Source of the DNA: Roseomonas sp. GC11
Lineage (GTDB): Bacteria > Pseudomonadota > Alphaproteobacteria > Acetobacterales > Acetobacteraceae
DNA: 50,615 nt
Assembly: GCF_024437745.1 (NCBI RefSeq)
Contig: NZ_JANFNY010000034.1
Location: forward strand, 1 to 50,615
Direction of reading: 5' to 3'
The notes beneath the pieces were generated by a model, which ran no database searches, was not told where the DNA came from, and saw only the letters and a list, made by a program, of their open reading frames with translations. A program made the translations under genes and the position numbers. Below are positions 18,048 through 26,557 of the stretch, in pieces; the stretch's first letter is position 1, and the number at the start of each line of letters is the position of its first letter.

Positions 18048-18722
18048 TCAGCCCAGGTGGCGCGCCAGGAAGCCCAGGCTGCGCTGCTCCGCCAGCACCG
18101 TATCCACGGGGCTGTAGGAACCGCGCTCCTCGCAGGCGAAGCCATGCCCGGCATCGGGATAGACGAAGACCTCCACCTCCGGCCGCGCCGCCCGGATGGC
18201 CTCCACATCGCTGAGCGGAATGCCCTGGTCCACCGCGCCGAAATGCAGCTGCACGGGGCAGGCGGGCACCTCCTCCCGCGCCGCGGCGATGCCGCCACCG
18301 TAATAGCCGACCGCGGCGGCGAAGCCCGGCGCCCCCATCGCCCCCCGCGTCGCACCATGCCAGGCCACCGTGCCGCCCCAGCAATAGCCGATGATGCCCC
18401 GCCGCGCCCCCGCCGGCAGGGCCGCCGCCGCCGCCGCGATGTCGAGCAGCGTCTCCGCCTCGCCCACGCCGCCGCGCAGCGCCCGGCCTTCCTTCACATC
18501 CTCCGGCGCATAGCCCAGCTCCACCCCGCGCCGCACCCGGTCGAACAGGGCCGGGGCGACCACGGCATAGCCCTGCTGCGCGAATCGCTCACAGACGCGG
18601 CGCATATGGCGGTTCACGCCAAAGATCTCCTGCACCACCACCAGGGCGCGGGAGGCGTCCGCGGGCCCGGTGCGCCAGGCGGAAAGCCGGTGCCCGTCGG
18701 CCGCGACCAGTTCGATCTGCAT
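18048..18722 (-). CDS. Dienelactone hydrolase family protein
   Basis: This 224-residue alpha/beta hydrolase is of the DLH family. The nucleophile Cys sits in IGYCWGGTVAW, the acid in the VYPDAGHGF region, and that His completes a Cys-Asp-His triad. VVVQEIFGVNRHMRRV is the usual N-terminal oxyanion-region motif. Such enzymes open dienelactone or other small lactone or ester substrates; no catechol pathway genes are nearby, so the substrate is open. ATG 18722 has AGGAGG four bases upstream. Confidence 0.9.
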   Translation of the reverse strand: MQIELVAADGHRLSAWRTGPADASRALVVVQEIFGVNRHMRRVCERFAQQGYAVVAPALFDRVRRGVELGYAPEDVKEGRALRGGVGEAETLLDIAAAAAALPAGARRGIIGYCWGGTVAWHGATRGAMGAPGFAAAVGYYGGGIAAAREEVPACPVQLHFGAVDQGIPLSDVEAIRAARPEVEVFVYPDAGHGFACEERGSYSPVDTVLAEQRSLGFLARHLG

Positions 18723-18788
18723 GCATCCTCCTGATGCGGCCCCGCCGGGGCCATTCCCCGGCGGCGTCATGGCGCCTATCCTCGCGGC

Positions 18789-19028
18789 ATGGCAGAGATC
18801 GTCAACCTCAACCGCCGCCGCAAACAGGCCGCGCGTGAGGCGGAAGCCCGGCAAGCCGCCGCCAACCGCGAGAAATTCGGCCGCACCCGCGCCGAGCGCG
18901 CCCGCGATGCCGAGGCCGAGGCCCGCCGCAATGCCCTGCTCGACGGCGCCCGGCGGGAGGGCAACCCGCCGGGTGAAAGCGGCGCCGGGCAGGATGGCGG
19001 CACGGTGGAACGGGACGGCCCCGCCTGA
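18789..19028 (+). CDS. DUF4169 family protein
   Basis: This 79-residue, highly charged helical protein begins MAEIVNLNRRRKQAAREAEA and contains ANREKFGRTRAERARDAEAE, the recognisable core of DUF4169. It is common in alphaproteobacteria with no known function. The Gly/Asp-rich end is less conserved. It is divergent from the dienelactone hydrolase gene and convergent with the histidine kinase gene. Confidence 0.8.
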   Translation: MAEIVNLNRRRKQAAREAEARQAAANREKFGRTRAERARDAEAEARRNALLDGARREGNPPGESGAGQDGGTVERDGPA

Positions 19029-19059
19029 GGGCCGCCGCGCCGGAACGGGGCAGGCGGCG

Positions 19060-20904
19060 CTAGCCGCCCGCCACCGGCAGCGCCTGCCGCTGGCAGCCCA
19101 GCGCGGCCTGGAGGGCGATGCGCTCCACCGGCTTGGCCACATGGCCGTCCATCCCGGCGGCGAGGCAGGCCTGGCGCTCCGCCTCCCCCACCTCGGCGCT
19201 CAGCGCCAGGATGCGCAGCGGGCGCGGCACGGGCTGGCTGGCCTGCCAGCGGCGCAGGCGCCGCGCCGTCTCCCAGCCATCCAGCCCCGGCATCTGCAGG
19301 TCCAGCAGCACCACCTCCACCGGCGGATCGGCCGTGGCGACCACGGCCAGCGCATCCTCCCCCCCGCTGGCGAGGGAAACATGGTGCCCATCCGCCTGGA
19401 GCAGCGCCTGCGCCACCACGCGGTTCACCCCGATATCATCCACCACCAGCACGTGGCGCGGCACCGTGTCGAAGGCCGGCGGCACGGCCGGCGCCGCGGG
19501 CCGCGGGCGCAGCACCGCCGGCGGCAGGGGCAGTTCCGCCCAGAAGCGGCTGCCCTGCCCGCCCGGCCCGGCGGTCACGCCGATCCGCCCGCCCATGGCC
19601 GCCACCAGCGCCGCCGCGATGGCCAGCCCCAGGCCATGCCCCTCCACCGCCGCGCTGGCGCCCTCCAGCCGCTGGAACTCGCGGAACAGCCGGGCGCGCT
19701 GCGCGGCGGGAATGCCGGGGCCGCTATCCAGCACCTCGCAGCGCAGCCCGCCCCGCGGCAGCGGGTGGAAGGACAGCCCCACATGCCCGCCGGGCGGGGT
19801 GAATTTCACCGCATTGCCCAGCAGGTTCAGCAGAAGCTGGTTCAGCCGCCGCGCATCGCCCAGCACCGCCACCGGGCAGCCGGGCGCGATCTCCACCCGC
19901 AATTCCAGCCGCTTATGCGCCGCCGCCGGGCTGACCAGCGCCAGCGCCCCCTCCGCCAGCGGGCGCAGCGGCACCGGCGCGCGCTCCAGCGTCAATTGCC
20001 CGGCCTCCACCTGCGCCAGGTCCAGCACGTCATTCACCAGGGCCAGCAGGTGGCGGCCCGCCCCCTCGATCACCGCCAGATGCCCCTGCACCGCCTCCGG
20101 CAGGTCGTCCCGCAGCGCCAGCACCTGGGCCAGCCCCAGCACCCCGTTCAGCGGCGTGCGCAGCTCATGGCTCATGCTGGCCAGGAAGCGCGACTTCGCC
20201 GCGCTGGCCTGCTCGGCGGCGGCCTGGGCGGCGGCGGCGGCGGCCACCGCCCGGCGCTCCTCACGCTCCCGGAACAGCGCCAGCAGGGCGAAGCTGCACA
20301 CCGTGCCCTGCATCATGCTGATCAGCAGCACGACGGTGACCGCCGAATCGGTCGGGAAGGCGCTGCCCGCCGTCCAGTGGCCGTAGAAGAGCAGCAGCGT
20401 CGGCCGTGCCACCAGCAGCGACAGCCCCTGCAGCCCGAAGGCCAGCCCGAGCAGGCCGCGCAGCGTCGGGCTCTCCTGCCGGTTGCGCCAGAACTCCCAG
20501 CCGATCGCGATGGCGATCGGCCCGCCCAGCACCGACATGATGATGACCCGCACCTCGACCAGATCGGTCAGCCCCGGCACGGCGCGCAGGGCCAGCCAGA
20601 TCAGCGGCGGCGCGATCATCACCCAGCGGTGGCAGGGCCGCCCGTCGAAGCGCCGCGCCCCGCACCAGGACAGGCCCATCGAGACCAGGCTCAGCGCATT
20701 GGCGATGTCGATCGAGAGGAAATCCGCGATCCGCCCGCGCAGGGCCAGCATCATCGCCGCCACGGCCAGGATCAGGATGGCGATGCCCCATTCCCGCTGC
20801 CCGGAACTGCTGGGCCGGTCGAGCGAGAGGCCAAGCCAGAGCGCGCCCAGGAAAATGCTGAGCAAGGTACTGACCAGCAGCAGGGTGGCACTGTCGAGGT
20901 GCAA
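19060..20904 (-). CDS. Hybrid sensor histidine kinase with receiver domain
   Basis: This is a 614-residue kinase. Residues 1-210 hold about seven hydrophobic segments, suggesting a membrane sensor without a large periplasmic domain. A short coiled linker (AAAAAAQAAAEQASAAKSRF) leads to the HisKA box SMSHELRTPLNG with His246. The ATPase part has N364 (LLGNAVKFTPP), DSGPGIP and GHGLGLAI. A C-terminal receiver (about 485-605) has the acidic pair VVDD, phospho-acceptor Asp535 in LLDLQMPGLDG, and Lys591. No partner regulator or Hpt protein is adjacent, so the phosphorelay partner is elsewhere. Confidence 0.94.
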   Translation of the reverse strand: MHLDSATLLLVSTLLSIFLGALWLGLSLDRPSSSGQREWGIAILILAVAAMMLALRGRIADFLSIDIANALSLVSMGLSWCGARRFDGRPCHRWVMIAPPLIWLALRAVPGLTDLVEVRVIIMSVLGGPIAIAIGWEFWRNRQESPTLRGLLGLAFGLQGLSLLVARPTLLLFYGHWTAGSAFPTDSAVTVVLLISMMQGTVCSFALLALFREREERRAVAAAAAAQAAAEQASAAKSRFLASMSHELRTPLNGVLGLAQVLALRDDLPEAVQGHLAVIEGAGRHLLALVNDVLDLAQVEAGQLTLERAPVPLRPLAEGALALVSPAAAHKRLELRVEIAPGCPVAVLGDARRLNQLLLNLLGNAVKFTPPGGHVGLSFHPLPRGGLRCEVLDSGPGIPAAQRARLFREFQRLEGASAAVEGHGLGLAIAAALVAAMGGRIGVTAGPGGQGSRFWAELPLPPAVLRPRPAAPAVPPAFDTVPRHVLVVDDIGVNRVVAQALLQADGHHVSLASGGEDALAVVATADPPVEVVLLDLQMPGLDGWETARRLRRWQASQPVPRPLRILALSAEVGEAERQACLAAGMDGHVAKPVERIALQAALGCQRQALPVAGG

Positions 20905-20924
20905 GGCGGAGGCCGGCCCGCAAA

Positions 20925-20966
20925 GGAAAAGGGGAGCCCAGGGCCACGCCCCAGGCTCCCCCCTTG
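20925..20966 (-). terminator. Factor-independent terminator of ychF
   Basis: On the minus strand GGGGAGCC (20954-20961) pairs with GGCTCCCC (20931-20938) around an inner GC-rich loop. It is followed by TTTTCCTTT, the expected U-tract. It lies 60 bases past the ychF stop and before the kinase gene on the same strand. Confidence 0.85.
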
Positions 20967-21026
20967 TATCGCCGGGCGGGACGCAACCCTAGTGCGAAAA
21001 CGGCACCGCCCCTACCCGCGAATGTA

Positions 21027-22121
21027 TCAGACGTTGAAACGAAACAGCATGATGTCGCCATCCTTGACGACGTATTCCTTGCCTTCGACCCGCATCTTGC
21101 CGGCTTCCTTGGCGCCCTGCTCGCCGCCCAGGCTCACGAAGTCGTCATAGGCGATGGTCTCGGCGGCGATGAAGCCGCGCTCGAAATCGCCATGGATGAC
21201 GCCCGCCGCCTGCGGCGCCTTCATCCCCTTCAGGATGGTCCAGGCGCGCGCCTCCTTCGGCCCCACGGTGAAGTAGGTGATCAGCCCGAGCAGGCCGTAG
21301 CCGGCGGCGATGACGCGGTCGAGGCCCGAATCGGCCAGGCCCAGCCCCTCCAGGAACTCGCCCCGGTCGGCCGCGTCCATCTGGCTGATCTCCGCCTCGA
21401 TGGCGGCGGAGACGACGACGGCCTTGGCCCCCTCGGCGGCGGCGCGCTCAAACACCCGGGCGCTGTGCGCATTGCCGGTGGCGGCCGAGCCTTCCTCGAC
21501 ATTGCAGACATAGAGCACGGGCTTGGAGGTGAGCAGCTGCAGGCGCTTCGCCGCCTCCTCCTCCCCCTTGGGGATGCAGGCGCGGGCGGGCTTGCCGTCG
21601 CGCAGCCCGGCCAGGACGGGCTCGATCAGCGCGAGCTGCCCGGCCGCCTCCTTGTCCCCGCCGCGGGCGCGCTTCTGCAGCCCGGTGATGCGCTTCTCCA
21701 GGCTGTCCATATCGGCCAGCATCAGCTCGGTCTCGATGGTGTCGGCATCGCGGATCGGGTCCACGCTGCCCTCGACATGGGTGATGTCGCCATCCTCGAA
21801 GCAGCGCAGCACATGCACGATGGCATCCGTCTCGCGGATATTGGCGAGGAACTGGTTGCCCAGCCCCTCCCCGCGCGAGGCGCCGCGCACCAGCCCGGCG
21901 ATATCGACGAATTCCAGGCTGGTCGGGACGATCTTCTGGCTCTTGCCGATCCGGGAGATGGTGTCGAGGCGGCGGTCCGGCACGGCGACGCGGCCCACAT
22001 TCGGTTCGATGGTGCAGAAGGGGTAATTGGCGGCCTGGGCCGCCGCGGTCTGCGTCAGCGCGTTGAACAGGGTGGACTTGCCGACATTCGGCAGCCCGAC
22101 GATACCGCAGTTGAAGCCCAT
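21027..22121 (-). CDS. ychF: Redox-regulated P-loop ATPase YchF
   Basis: YchF (OLA1) is a TRAFAC-class protein that binds ATP rather than GTP and associates with ribosomes and stress responses. The 364-residue product shows Walker A GLPNVGKSTLFNAL, FVDIAGLVRGASRGEGLGNQ, and the unusual specificity motif N-x-x-E in YVCNVEEG in place of NKxD. The C-terminal TGS domain ends in the typical DGDIMLFRFNV. The ATG at 22121 is the family start. It lies downstream of pth, a classic pth-ychF neighbourhood. Confidence 0.97.
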   Translation of the reverse strand: MGFNCGIVGLPNVGKSTLFNALTQTAAAQAANYPFCTIEPNVGRVAVPDRRLDTISRIGKSQKIVPTSLEFVDIAGLVRGASRGEGLGNQFLANIRETDAIVHVLRCFEDGDITHVEGSVDPIRDADTIETELMLADMDSLEKRITGLQKRARGGDKEAAGQLALIEPVLAGLRDGKPARACIPKGEEEAAKRLQLLTSKPVLYVCNVEEGSAATGNAHSARVFERAAAEGAKAVVVSAAIEAEISQMDAADRGEFLEGLGLADSGLDRVIAAGYGLLGLITYFTVGPKEARAWTILKGMKAPQAAGVIHGDFERGFIAAETIAYDDFVSLGGEQGAKEAGKMRVEGKEYVVKDGDIMLFRFNV

Positions 22122-22210
22122 GGCCGGTCCTCGGAGCAGAAAGGCGCCGCGCGGCGGGGAAAGCCTGCGCCGCGGCGGGCGGGGATGCGGGGGCCGCGCC
22201 CCCGCTGGAA

Positions 22211-22291
22211 GGTCAGGCCCGGGCCGGCGGCCCGGGAGATCAGACACGGGCCACAGGCCCGGGGGATCAGACCCGGGCCTTGTGGCCCGGA
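22211..22291. repeat. Three tandem 27-bp hairpin units (family D)
   Basis: The units at 22211-22237, 22238-22264 and 22265-22291 follow GRTCAG-rsmCGGGCC-n4-GGCCCGG. Each has a self-complementary centre (such as CGGGCC/GGCCCG), so the array can form three hairpins in series. It lies in the gap between the 22320 gene and ychF, both on minus, without a U-tract. Confidence 0.88.
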
Positions 22292-22319
22292 GGGGAAAAG
22301 CCCTGGCGGGGAAGAAGCC

Positions 22320-22736
22320 TTACAGGATGCCGGCCAGGGTGCCGGCGATCTCGGCGCAGATCTGCGCCGCCGCGATGCGCGCCGAGGCGTCATCCGTCGG
22401 CAGGGCGAGGGCCGCGGCGCGCAGCTGGGTGATGGCCGCCGGCAGCGAGACCTCGAGCGAGCGGGCGGAGGCGGCGATCATCTCGGCCCGGGCGGCGCCG
22501 CAGGCCTCGGAGACGGCCTGCGCCATGGCCAGCGCCAGGGCGGCGCGGGCGGCGGCGGCCTCCACGGCGTTCTTGTGGCCGGTGCGGCTGCGTTCCAGCG
22601 CGGCGGCGGTGCCGGCCAGGCTCTGCGCCTGGGCGAGCAGGGCGGCGGCCAGCGCGGCGGCACCATTGGCCATATCCTCGGGACCGGGGCCGCCGAACTC
22701 GGCGGCGAGATCGGCCGCCGCGTCTTCCATCGCCAT
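22320..22736 (-). CDS. Ala-rich helical protein, function unknown
   Basis: This 138-residue protein is almost entirely Ala/Leu/Glu and probably forms a helical bundle. It begins MAMEDAAADLAAEFGGPGPE and ends ICAEIAGTLAGIL. The start lies three bases after the pth stop, so the genes are coupled. I recognise no family. Low complexity makes homology searching hard; the clear coupling and a ribosome-site-bearing pth 3' end argue that it is expressed. Confidence 0.6.
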   Translation of the reverse strand: MAMEDAAADLAAEFGGPGPEDMANGAAALAAALLAQAQSLAGTAAALERSRTGHKNAVEAAAARAALALAMAQAVSEACGAARAEMIAASARSLEVSLPAAITQLRAAALALPTDDASARIAAAQICAEIAGTLAGIL

Positions 22737-22739
22737 GTC

Positions 22740-23312
22740 TCAGCTCTCCTGGGTCAGCAGGGCCACGCGGGTCATGAAGGCTTCCGGCTCGCCACGGGCA
22801 AGCAGGGGCGCGGCCTCCGCCACCGCATCCAGCATGGGTTCCAGCCAGGTGTCCACCTTGGCGAAGTTGCCGAGGACATGGCCCGTCACCTTTTCCTTGC
22901 TGCCGGGATGGCCGATGCCCAGCCGCACACGCCAGTAGTCCGGCGCGCCCAGGCGGCGATCCATGTCGCGCAGGCCATTATGCCCGGCCGCGCCGCCGCC
23001 CTTCTTCACCCGGATCCTGCCGGGGGCGAGATCCAGCTCGTCATGGAAGGCGGTGATGTCGGCCAGCGCGATCTTGTGGAAGGCCGCCGCCGGCTGCACC
23101 GATTCGCCGGAGAGGTTCATGTAGGTCTGCGGCTTCAGCAGCAGGAGCCTGCGCCCCTCGATGCTGCCTTCGGCCACGAGGCCCTTGTAGCGTTGCCGCC
23201 ACGGCGTGAAGCCATGGCGGCGCGCGATGGCGTCGAGCGCCATGAAGCCGATATTGTGGCGGTGCCGCGCCTGACCCGGTTCCGGGTTGCCGAGACCGAC
23301 CCAGAGCAGCAC
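22740..23312 (-). CDS. pth: Peptidyl-tRNA hydrolase
   Basis: Pth frees tRNA from stalled peptidyl-tRNA. The 190-residue enzyme has the N-terminal GLGNPEPGQARHRHNIGF with catalytic His19 and the neighbouring Asn, KPQTYMNLSGESV, the acidic HDELDL, and KGGGAAGHNGLRD. Length and motifs are standard. It starts 15 bases after the L25 stop, giving the widespread rplY-pth order, and couples to the Ala-rich gene and ychF downstream. Confidence 0.96.
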   Translation of the reverse strand: MLLWVGLGNPEPGQARHRHNIGFMALDAIARRHGFTPWRQRYKGLVAEGSIEGRRLLLLKPQTYMNLSGESVQPAAAFHKIALADITAFHDELDLAPGRIRVKKGGGAAGHNGLRDMDRRLGAPDYWRVRLGIGHPGSKEKVTGHVLGNFAKVDTWLEPMLDAVAEAAPLLARGEPEAFMTRVALLTQES

Positions 23313-23327
23313 CGCGACGCCTCCGGC

Positions 23328-23972
23328 TTACTTCTTCTTGCCGGCGGCCTTGCCCTTGGCCGGGGCCGGCGTCGGGGCGGCCTGGACGACCACCTCTTCC
23401 TCGACCTTCGGCGGGGCGATCGTGGCCACCACGAAGTCACGGCCGGTGATCACCGGCTTGGTGCCCTTGTGGTCGATCACGTTGGACCAGCGCAGCGTGT
23501 CGCCGATCTTGGCCTCGGCCAGATCGACCTCGAAGTGCTCGGGCACCGCATCCGGGTCCGACCAGACTTCCAGGTCACGGCGCACGCTGTTGACCGTGCC
23601 GCCTTCCTTCACGCCCGGGCTGGTGCTCTCGTTCAGGAACACCACCGGCACCTTCACGCGGATCAGCTGGCCGGGGGCCAGGCGCTGGAAGTCCACATGC
23701 AGCGGGCTGTCCTTCACGGGGTGGAACTGCACCTCGCGCATCAGGCAGCGCACCGTGGCGCCACCGGCCACCGCAACCTCATAGAGGTGCGACTGCCAGC
23801 CACCCTTGTGCATTTCCTTCATCACGTCGCGCGGGTCGAGCGAGATCAGGCTCGCCTCCTGCTTCGCACCGTAGATGACGGCGGGAACACGCCCCGTCTT
23901 CCGAGTCGCGCGCGCCGCCCCCTTACCGGCCCGCTCGCGCGCCTCGGCCTCGATCCGAATGGTTTGGACCAT
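23328..23972 (-). CDS. rplY: Ribosomal protein L25/TL5/Ctc (long form)
   Basis: This 214-residue protein has the N-terminal 5S rRNA-binding L25 domain (RVPAVIYGAK, FHPVKDSPLHVDFQRL) followed by the beta-rich CTC domain (IRVKVPVVFLNE, LEVWSDPDAVPEHFEVDL). It ends in a Lys/Ala/Pro tail GKAAGKKK. This is the long Ctc type rather than the short E. coli form. ATG 23972 gives MVQTIRIEAEARER. A GC-rich hairpin lies in the leader (24047-24076). Confidence 0.95.
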   Translation of the reverse strand: MVQTIRIEAEARERAGKGAARATRKTGRVPAVIYGAKQEASLISLDPRDVMKEMHKGGWQSHLYEVAVAGGATVRCLMREVQFHPVKDSPLHVDFQRLAPGQLIRVKVPVVFLNESTSPGVKEGGTVNSVRRDLEVWSDPDAVPEHFEVDLAEAKIGDTLRWSNVIDHKGTKPVITGRDFVVATIAPPKVEEEVVVQAAPTPAPAKGKAAGKKK

Positions 23973-24279
23973 TGCTGAAAAGCTCCGCTTCCATGGGCGC
24001 CGATCCGGGGCGCCCGCCGCACGCCCGGGCCCATGCCCGAACGCGAGCACGCCGGCCTCCAGGGGTGCCGGCGTGCGGGCGGCCACATAGCCCATCCCAG
24101 GGCGCGCTTTCAAGCGGCCAGAGGCAGGGTAGGACAGAATCTTCTTTTTCTGAAGAAAAAGAAGCAAAAAGACTTTCTTTCAGGCTGCCGCCGTCTCCCG
24201 GCACAGCGGGACGCCAGACTGAAAAAAGTTTTTTGGTTCTTTTTTTTCAAAAAAGAACGTTTTTCTTATAATCTTCTTT
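23973..24279. other. Gap upstream of rplY: leader hairpin plus repeat A
   Basis: This is a 307-base region without a gene. It holds a perfect 10-bp hairpin (GCACGCCGGC at 24047-24056 with its complement at 24067-24076) in the presumed rplY leader, then repeat family A copy 5. The rplY promoter should lie between the hairpin and the repeat. A ribosomal-protein leader structure is possible, but nothing shows that it regulates. Confidence 0.55.
24136..24258 (+). repeat. Repeat family A, copy 5 (full, three modules)
   Basis: Hairpin 1 spans 24141-24164 (arms CTTCTTTTTCT), the GC core lies at about 24178-24215, and hairpin 2 spans 24236-24258. It is nearly identical to copy 4 at 16343. It lies between the minus-strand MFS gene (ending at 24280) and the rplY promoter, downstream of the MFS gene. 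Confidence 0.92.
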
Positions 24280-25551
24280 TCACTCAGCCGGCGCCACCGC
24301 CCACATTTCCGGCTTCAGCTCTTCCTCCCGGTCCGGGAAGAACAGCGCGCAGAGCAGGGTGATGGAACCAAAGCCCGCCAGCACCACCAGCGTGGCGGCC
24401 AGGGTGCCGGTGGCCTCGTGCAGCAGCCCCACCACCGGGGAGGCCGCCGCCGCCCCCAGGAAGCCCACGAAGAACCGCACGGAATAGAGCTTCACCCGCA
24501 GCGCCGGGGCGATGTAGCGCGCCGTCATCGTCTCGTTCACCGTCACCTGCCCGAAGATGGAGGCGGCGAGCAGCGCGGCCAGCGGCAGCACCAGCCAGCC
24601 TGGCGCCCAGGCCAGCGCCAGCATGGCCGGCACCTGCACCATCGCCATCGGCAGGAAGACGCGCTTCAGCGTCATGCGGTCGATCATCCGGCCCACGGTG
24701 AACTGCGTCAGCCCGCCGCACAGCGTCACCAGGAAGGCCAGGGCGCCGATCACCGGCAGCAGTTCCGGGCTGCCGGCCAGGCGCTCCTCCATCAGCTTCG
24801 GCAGCAGCAGGGTGAAGGCGTTGAACACCAGCCCCGAGGCCGCGGCGATGGCCAGCAGCACCACCACCGCCCGGCGCACCACGGCGCGCGGAATGGCCGG
24901 AAAGGGCTTCGCCCCGCGCGCCGCGGCGGCCATGTCCACCACCGGCTCCCGCGCATAGAGCAGGCCGAGCGCCATGCAGAGCAGCCCCGGCACCAGGAAG
25001 GCCCAGCGCCAGCCCAGGACGATGGCCAGGAAGGCCGTGGCCACCGGCGCCAGCGCCACGCCCAGATTGCCGAAGACGCCATTCAGCCCGACGGCGCGGC
25101 CCACCCGGTCCCCCGCCGCCTCCACCAGCATGGCGGTGCCGATCGGGTGGTAGATGGCGGCGAAGCCCCCCATCACCGCCAGCGCCAGCGCCAGCGCCAG
25201 GGCCGAGCCCGCCAGCCCCGCCAGCACCATGCCGCCCCCCGTGCCGAGGAAGAAGGCCAGCATCAGGTTGCGCCGGCCGAAGCGCGCCGCCAGCCAGCCC
25301 ATCGGCAGGGCGCCGACGCCGTAGAGGACGAACATCGCCGTGCCGAGCGCCAGGATCGGCCCGTATTCCGTGCCGAACAGCCCGCCCGCCTGCTGCACCA
25401 TGCCGAGCACGGCGGTGGCCAGGATCAGCAGGCAGAAATGGGTCAGCCCATGGGCCGCGTTGATGAAGACGATCTGCCGTGTGGCAGGCGAGACAGGCAT
25501 GGCGCGCATATCCGGTGGCGGGGCCGCGCCGGGCGCGGCCTCCTTGGTCAT
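24280..25551 (-). CDS. MFS transporter
   Basis: This 423-residue protein has about twelve membrane segments and the MFS signature loop GWLAARFGRRNLMLAF between helices 2 and 3, with an R-rich counterpart GRMIDRMTLKRVFL after helix 8. The substrate is unknown; such singletons are often drug or metabolite exporters. ATG 25551 is taken as the start, but in-frame ATGs at 25509 and 25500 would also keep the first helix. It is divergent from an AraC regulator with a palindromic spacer, so local regulation of the transporter is likely. Confidence 0.88.
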   Translation of the reverse strand: MTKEAAPGAAPPPDMRAMPVSPATRQIVFINAAHGLTHFCLLILATAVLGMVQQAGGLFGTEYGPILALGTAMFVLYGVGALPMGWLAARFGRRNLMLAFFLGTGGGMVLAGLAGSALALALALAVMGGFAAIYHPIGTAMLVEAAGDRVGRAVGLNGVFGNLGVALAPVATAFLAIVLGWRWAFLVPGLLCMALGLLYAREPVVDMAAAARGAKPFPAIPRAVVRRAVVVLLAIAAASGLVFNAFTLLLPKLMEERLAGSPELLPVIGALAFLVTLCGGLTQFTVGRMIDRMTLKRVFLPMAMVQVPAMLALAWAPGWLVLPLAALLAASIFGQVTVNETMTARYIAPALRVKLYSVRFFVGFLGAAAASPVVGLLHEATGTLAATLVVLAGFGSITLLCALFFPDREEELKPEMWAVAPAE

Positions 25552-25561
25552 TCCCGGCGGG

Positions 25562-25580
25562 CAGGATATCCTGGCCAGGA
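25562..25580. promoter_or_regulatory. Overlapping palindromes between MFS and AraC genes
   Basis: The 48-base divergent gap contains two perfect 12-bp palindromes that overlap by five bases: CAGGATATCCTG (25562-25573) and TCCTGGCCAGGA (25569-25580). CAGGA thus occurs as a direct repeat 14 bases apart, the kind of layout AraC-type activators bind. The operator role is inferred from position. Confidence 0.5.
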
Positions 25581-25599
25581 AACGACATCCGGCCACATC

Positions 25600-26400
25600 A
25601 TGTCGGCAGGCGGCCAAAAGCCCTTCTTCATCATCCCCGACAGCCAGTTGCCGCAGGATGCGGTGGACCGCCCCCTGGCCGGCTTCCGGCGCGACTATGG
25701 CGATGGCGGCGCCACGCCGCGCCATGCCCATCGCCGCGTCCAGCTCATCTATGCCAGCCAGGGGGTGATGCGCATCACCACCGACGCCGCCGCCTTCGTC
25801 GTGCCGCCGGGGCGCGCGCTCTGGGTGCCCGCCGGCCTGCCGCATGCCGTGGCGACGCAGGGGATGGTGGCCATGCGCGCCCTTTTCCTGCGGGAGGACG
25901 CGGCGCGGCTTGGCCCTTCCGGGGTGGCGGTGCTGGCCGTCTCCCCGCTGCTGCGGGAGCTGATCCTGGCCGCCTGCGAGGAGCCGCCAGAGTGGGACCC
26001 TGCCGGCCGCGCCGGCCATCTGGCCGCGCTGATCCTGGACGAGATCGCCCGCGCCCCCACCCTGCCGCTCGGCGTGCCCTGGCCGCGGGATGCGCGGCTG
26101 CGCCGCCTCGCCATGGCCTTGCAGGCAGACCCCGCCAGCCCGCTGACGCTGGAGGGCTGGGCCGCCGAGGTGGGCGCCAGCCCGCGCACGCTGGCCCGCC
26201 ACTTCCGGGCCGAGACGGGGATGAGCTTCGGCGCCTGGCGCCAGCACTGGCGGCTGGCCGAGGCCGCCGCCCTGCTGGCCCAGGGCCTGCCCCCGGCCCA
26301 GGTGGCGGCGCGGGTGGGCTATGCCAGCGCCCCGGCCTTCGGCGCTGCCTATCGCGCGGCGTTCGGCGTCACGCCGGGGCAGGCGAGATTGAACGTTTGA
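25600..26400 (+). CDS. AraC family transcriptional regulator with cupin sensor
   Basis: This 266-residue regulator has an N-terminal cupin-like ligand domain (PRHAHRRVQLIYASQGVMRI, FVVPPGRALWVPAGLPHAV) and a C-terminal pair of helix-turn-helix motifs, with SPRTLARHFRAETGMSFGAW followed by VAARVGYASAPAFGAAYR. It probably controls the divergent MFS gene in response to the transporter's substrate. The ATG at 25600 fits the gap. Repeat family A begins at its stop codon. Confidence 0.92.
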   Translation: MSAGGQKPFFIIPDSQLPQDAVDRPLAGFRRDYGDGGATPRHAHRRVQLIYASQGVMRITTDAAAFVVPPGRALWVPAGLPHAVATQGMVAMRALFLREDAARLGPSGVAVLAVSPLLRELILAACEEPPEWDPAGRAGHLAALILDEIARAPTLPLGVPWPRDARLRRLAMALQADPASPLTLEGWAAEVGASPRTLARHFRAETGMSFGAWRQHWRLAEAAALLAQGLPPAQVAARVGYASAPAFGAAYRAAFGVTPGQARLNV

Positions 26401-26492
26401 TTTTTTTCAGGCTGCCGCCGTCTCCCGTCACAGCGGGAAGCCAAACTGGAAAAGTTTTTTGGTTCTTTTTTCCAAAAAAGAACCCTTTCTCT
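26401..26492 (+). repeat. Repeat family A, copy 6
   Basis: A T-run and the core CAGGCTGCCGCCG are followed by a variant GGGAAGCC arm and hairpin 2 (GTTCTTTTTT arms, about 26462-26484). It starts directly at the AraC stop and sits between two plus-strand genes. Confidence 0.9.
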
Positions 26493-26557
26493 TTTCCTTC
26501 AAAAAGACGCCCAGCCCGCGCCTTCCCCTGGCCCTGGCGCAACGCCATCTGGCGGGG

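Noticed and set aside
20964-23978. A 1004-codon open frame on plus opposite ychF, pth and L25
   Set aside because: Same reason: it is a mirror of three core genes with no domain and no ribosome site.
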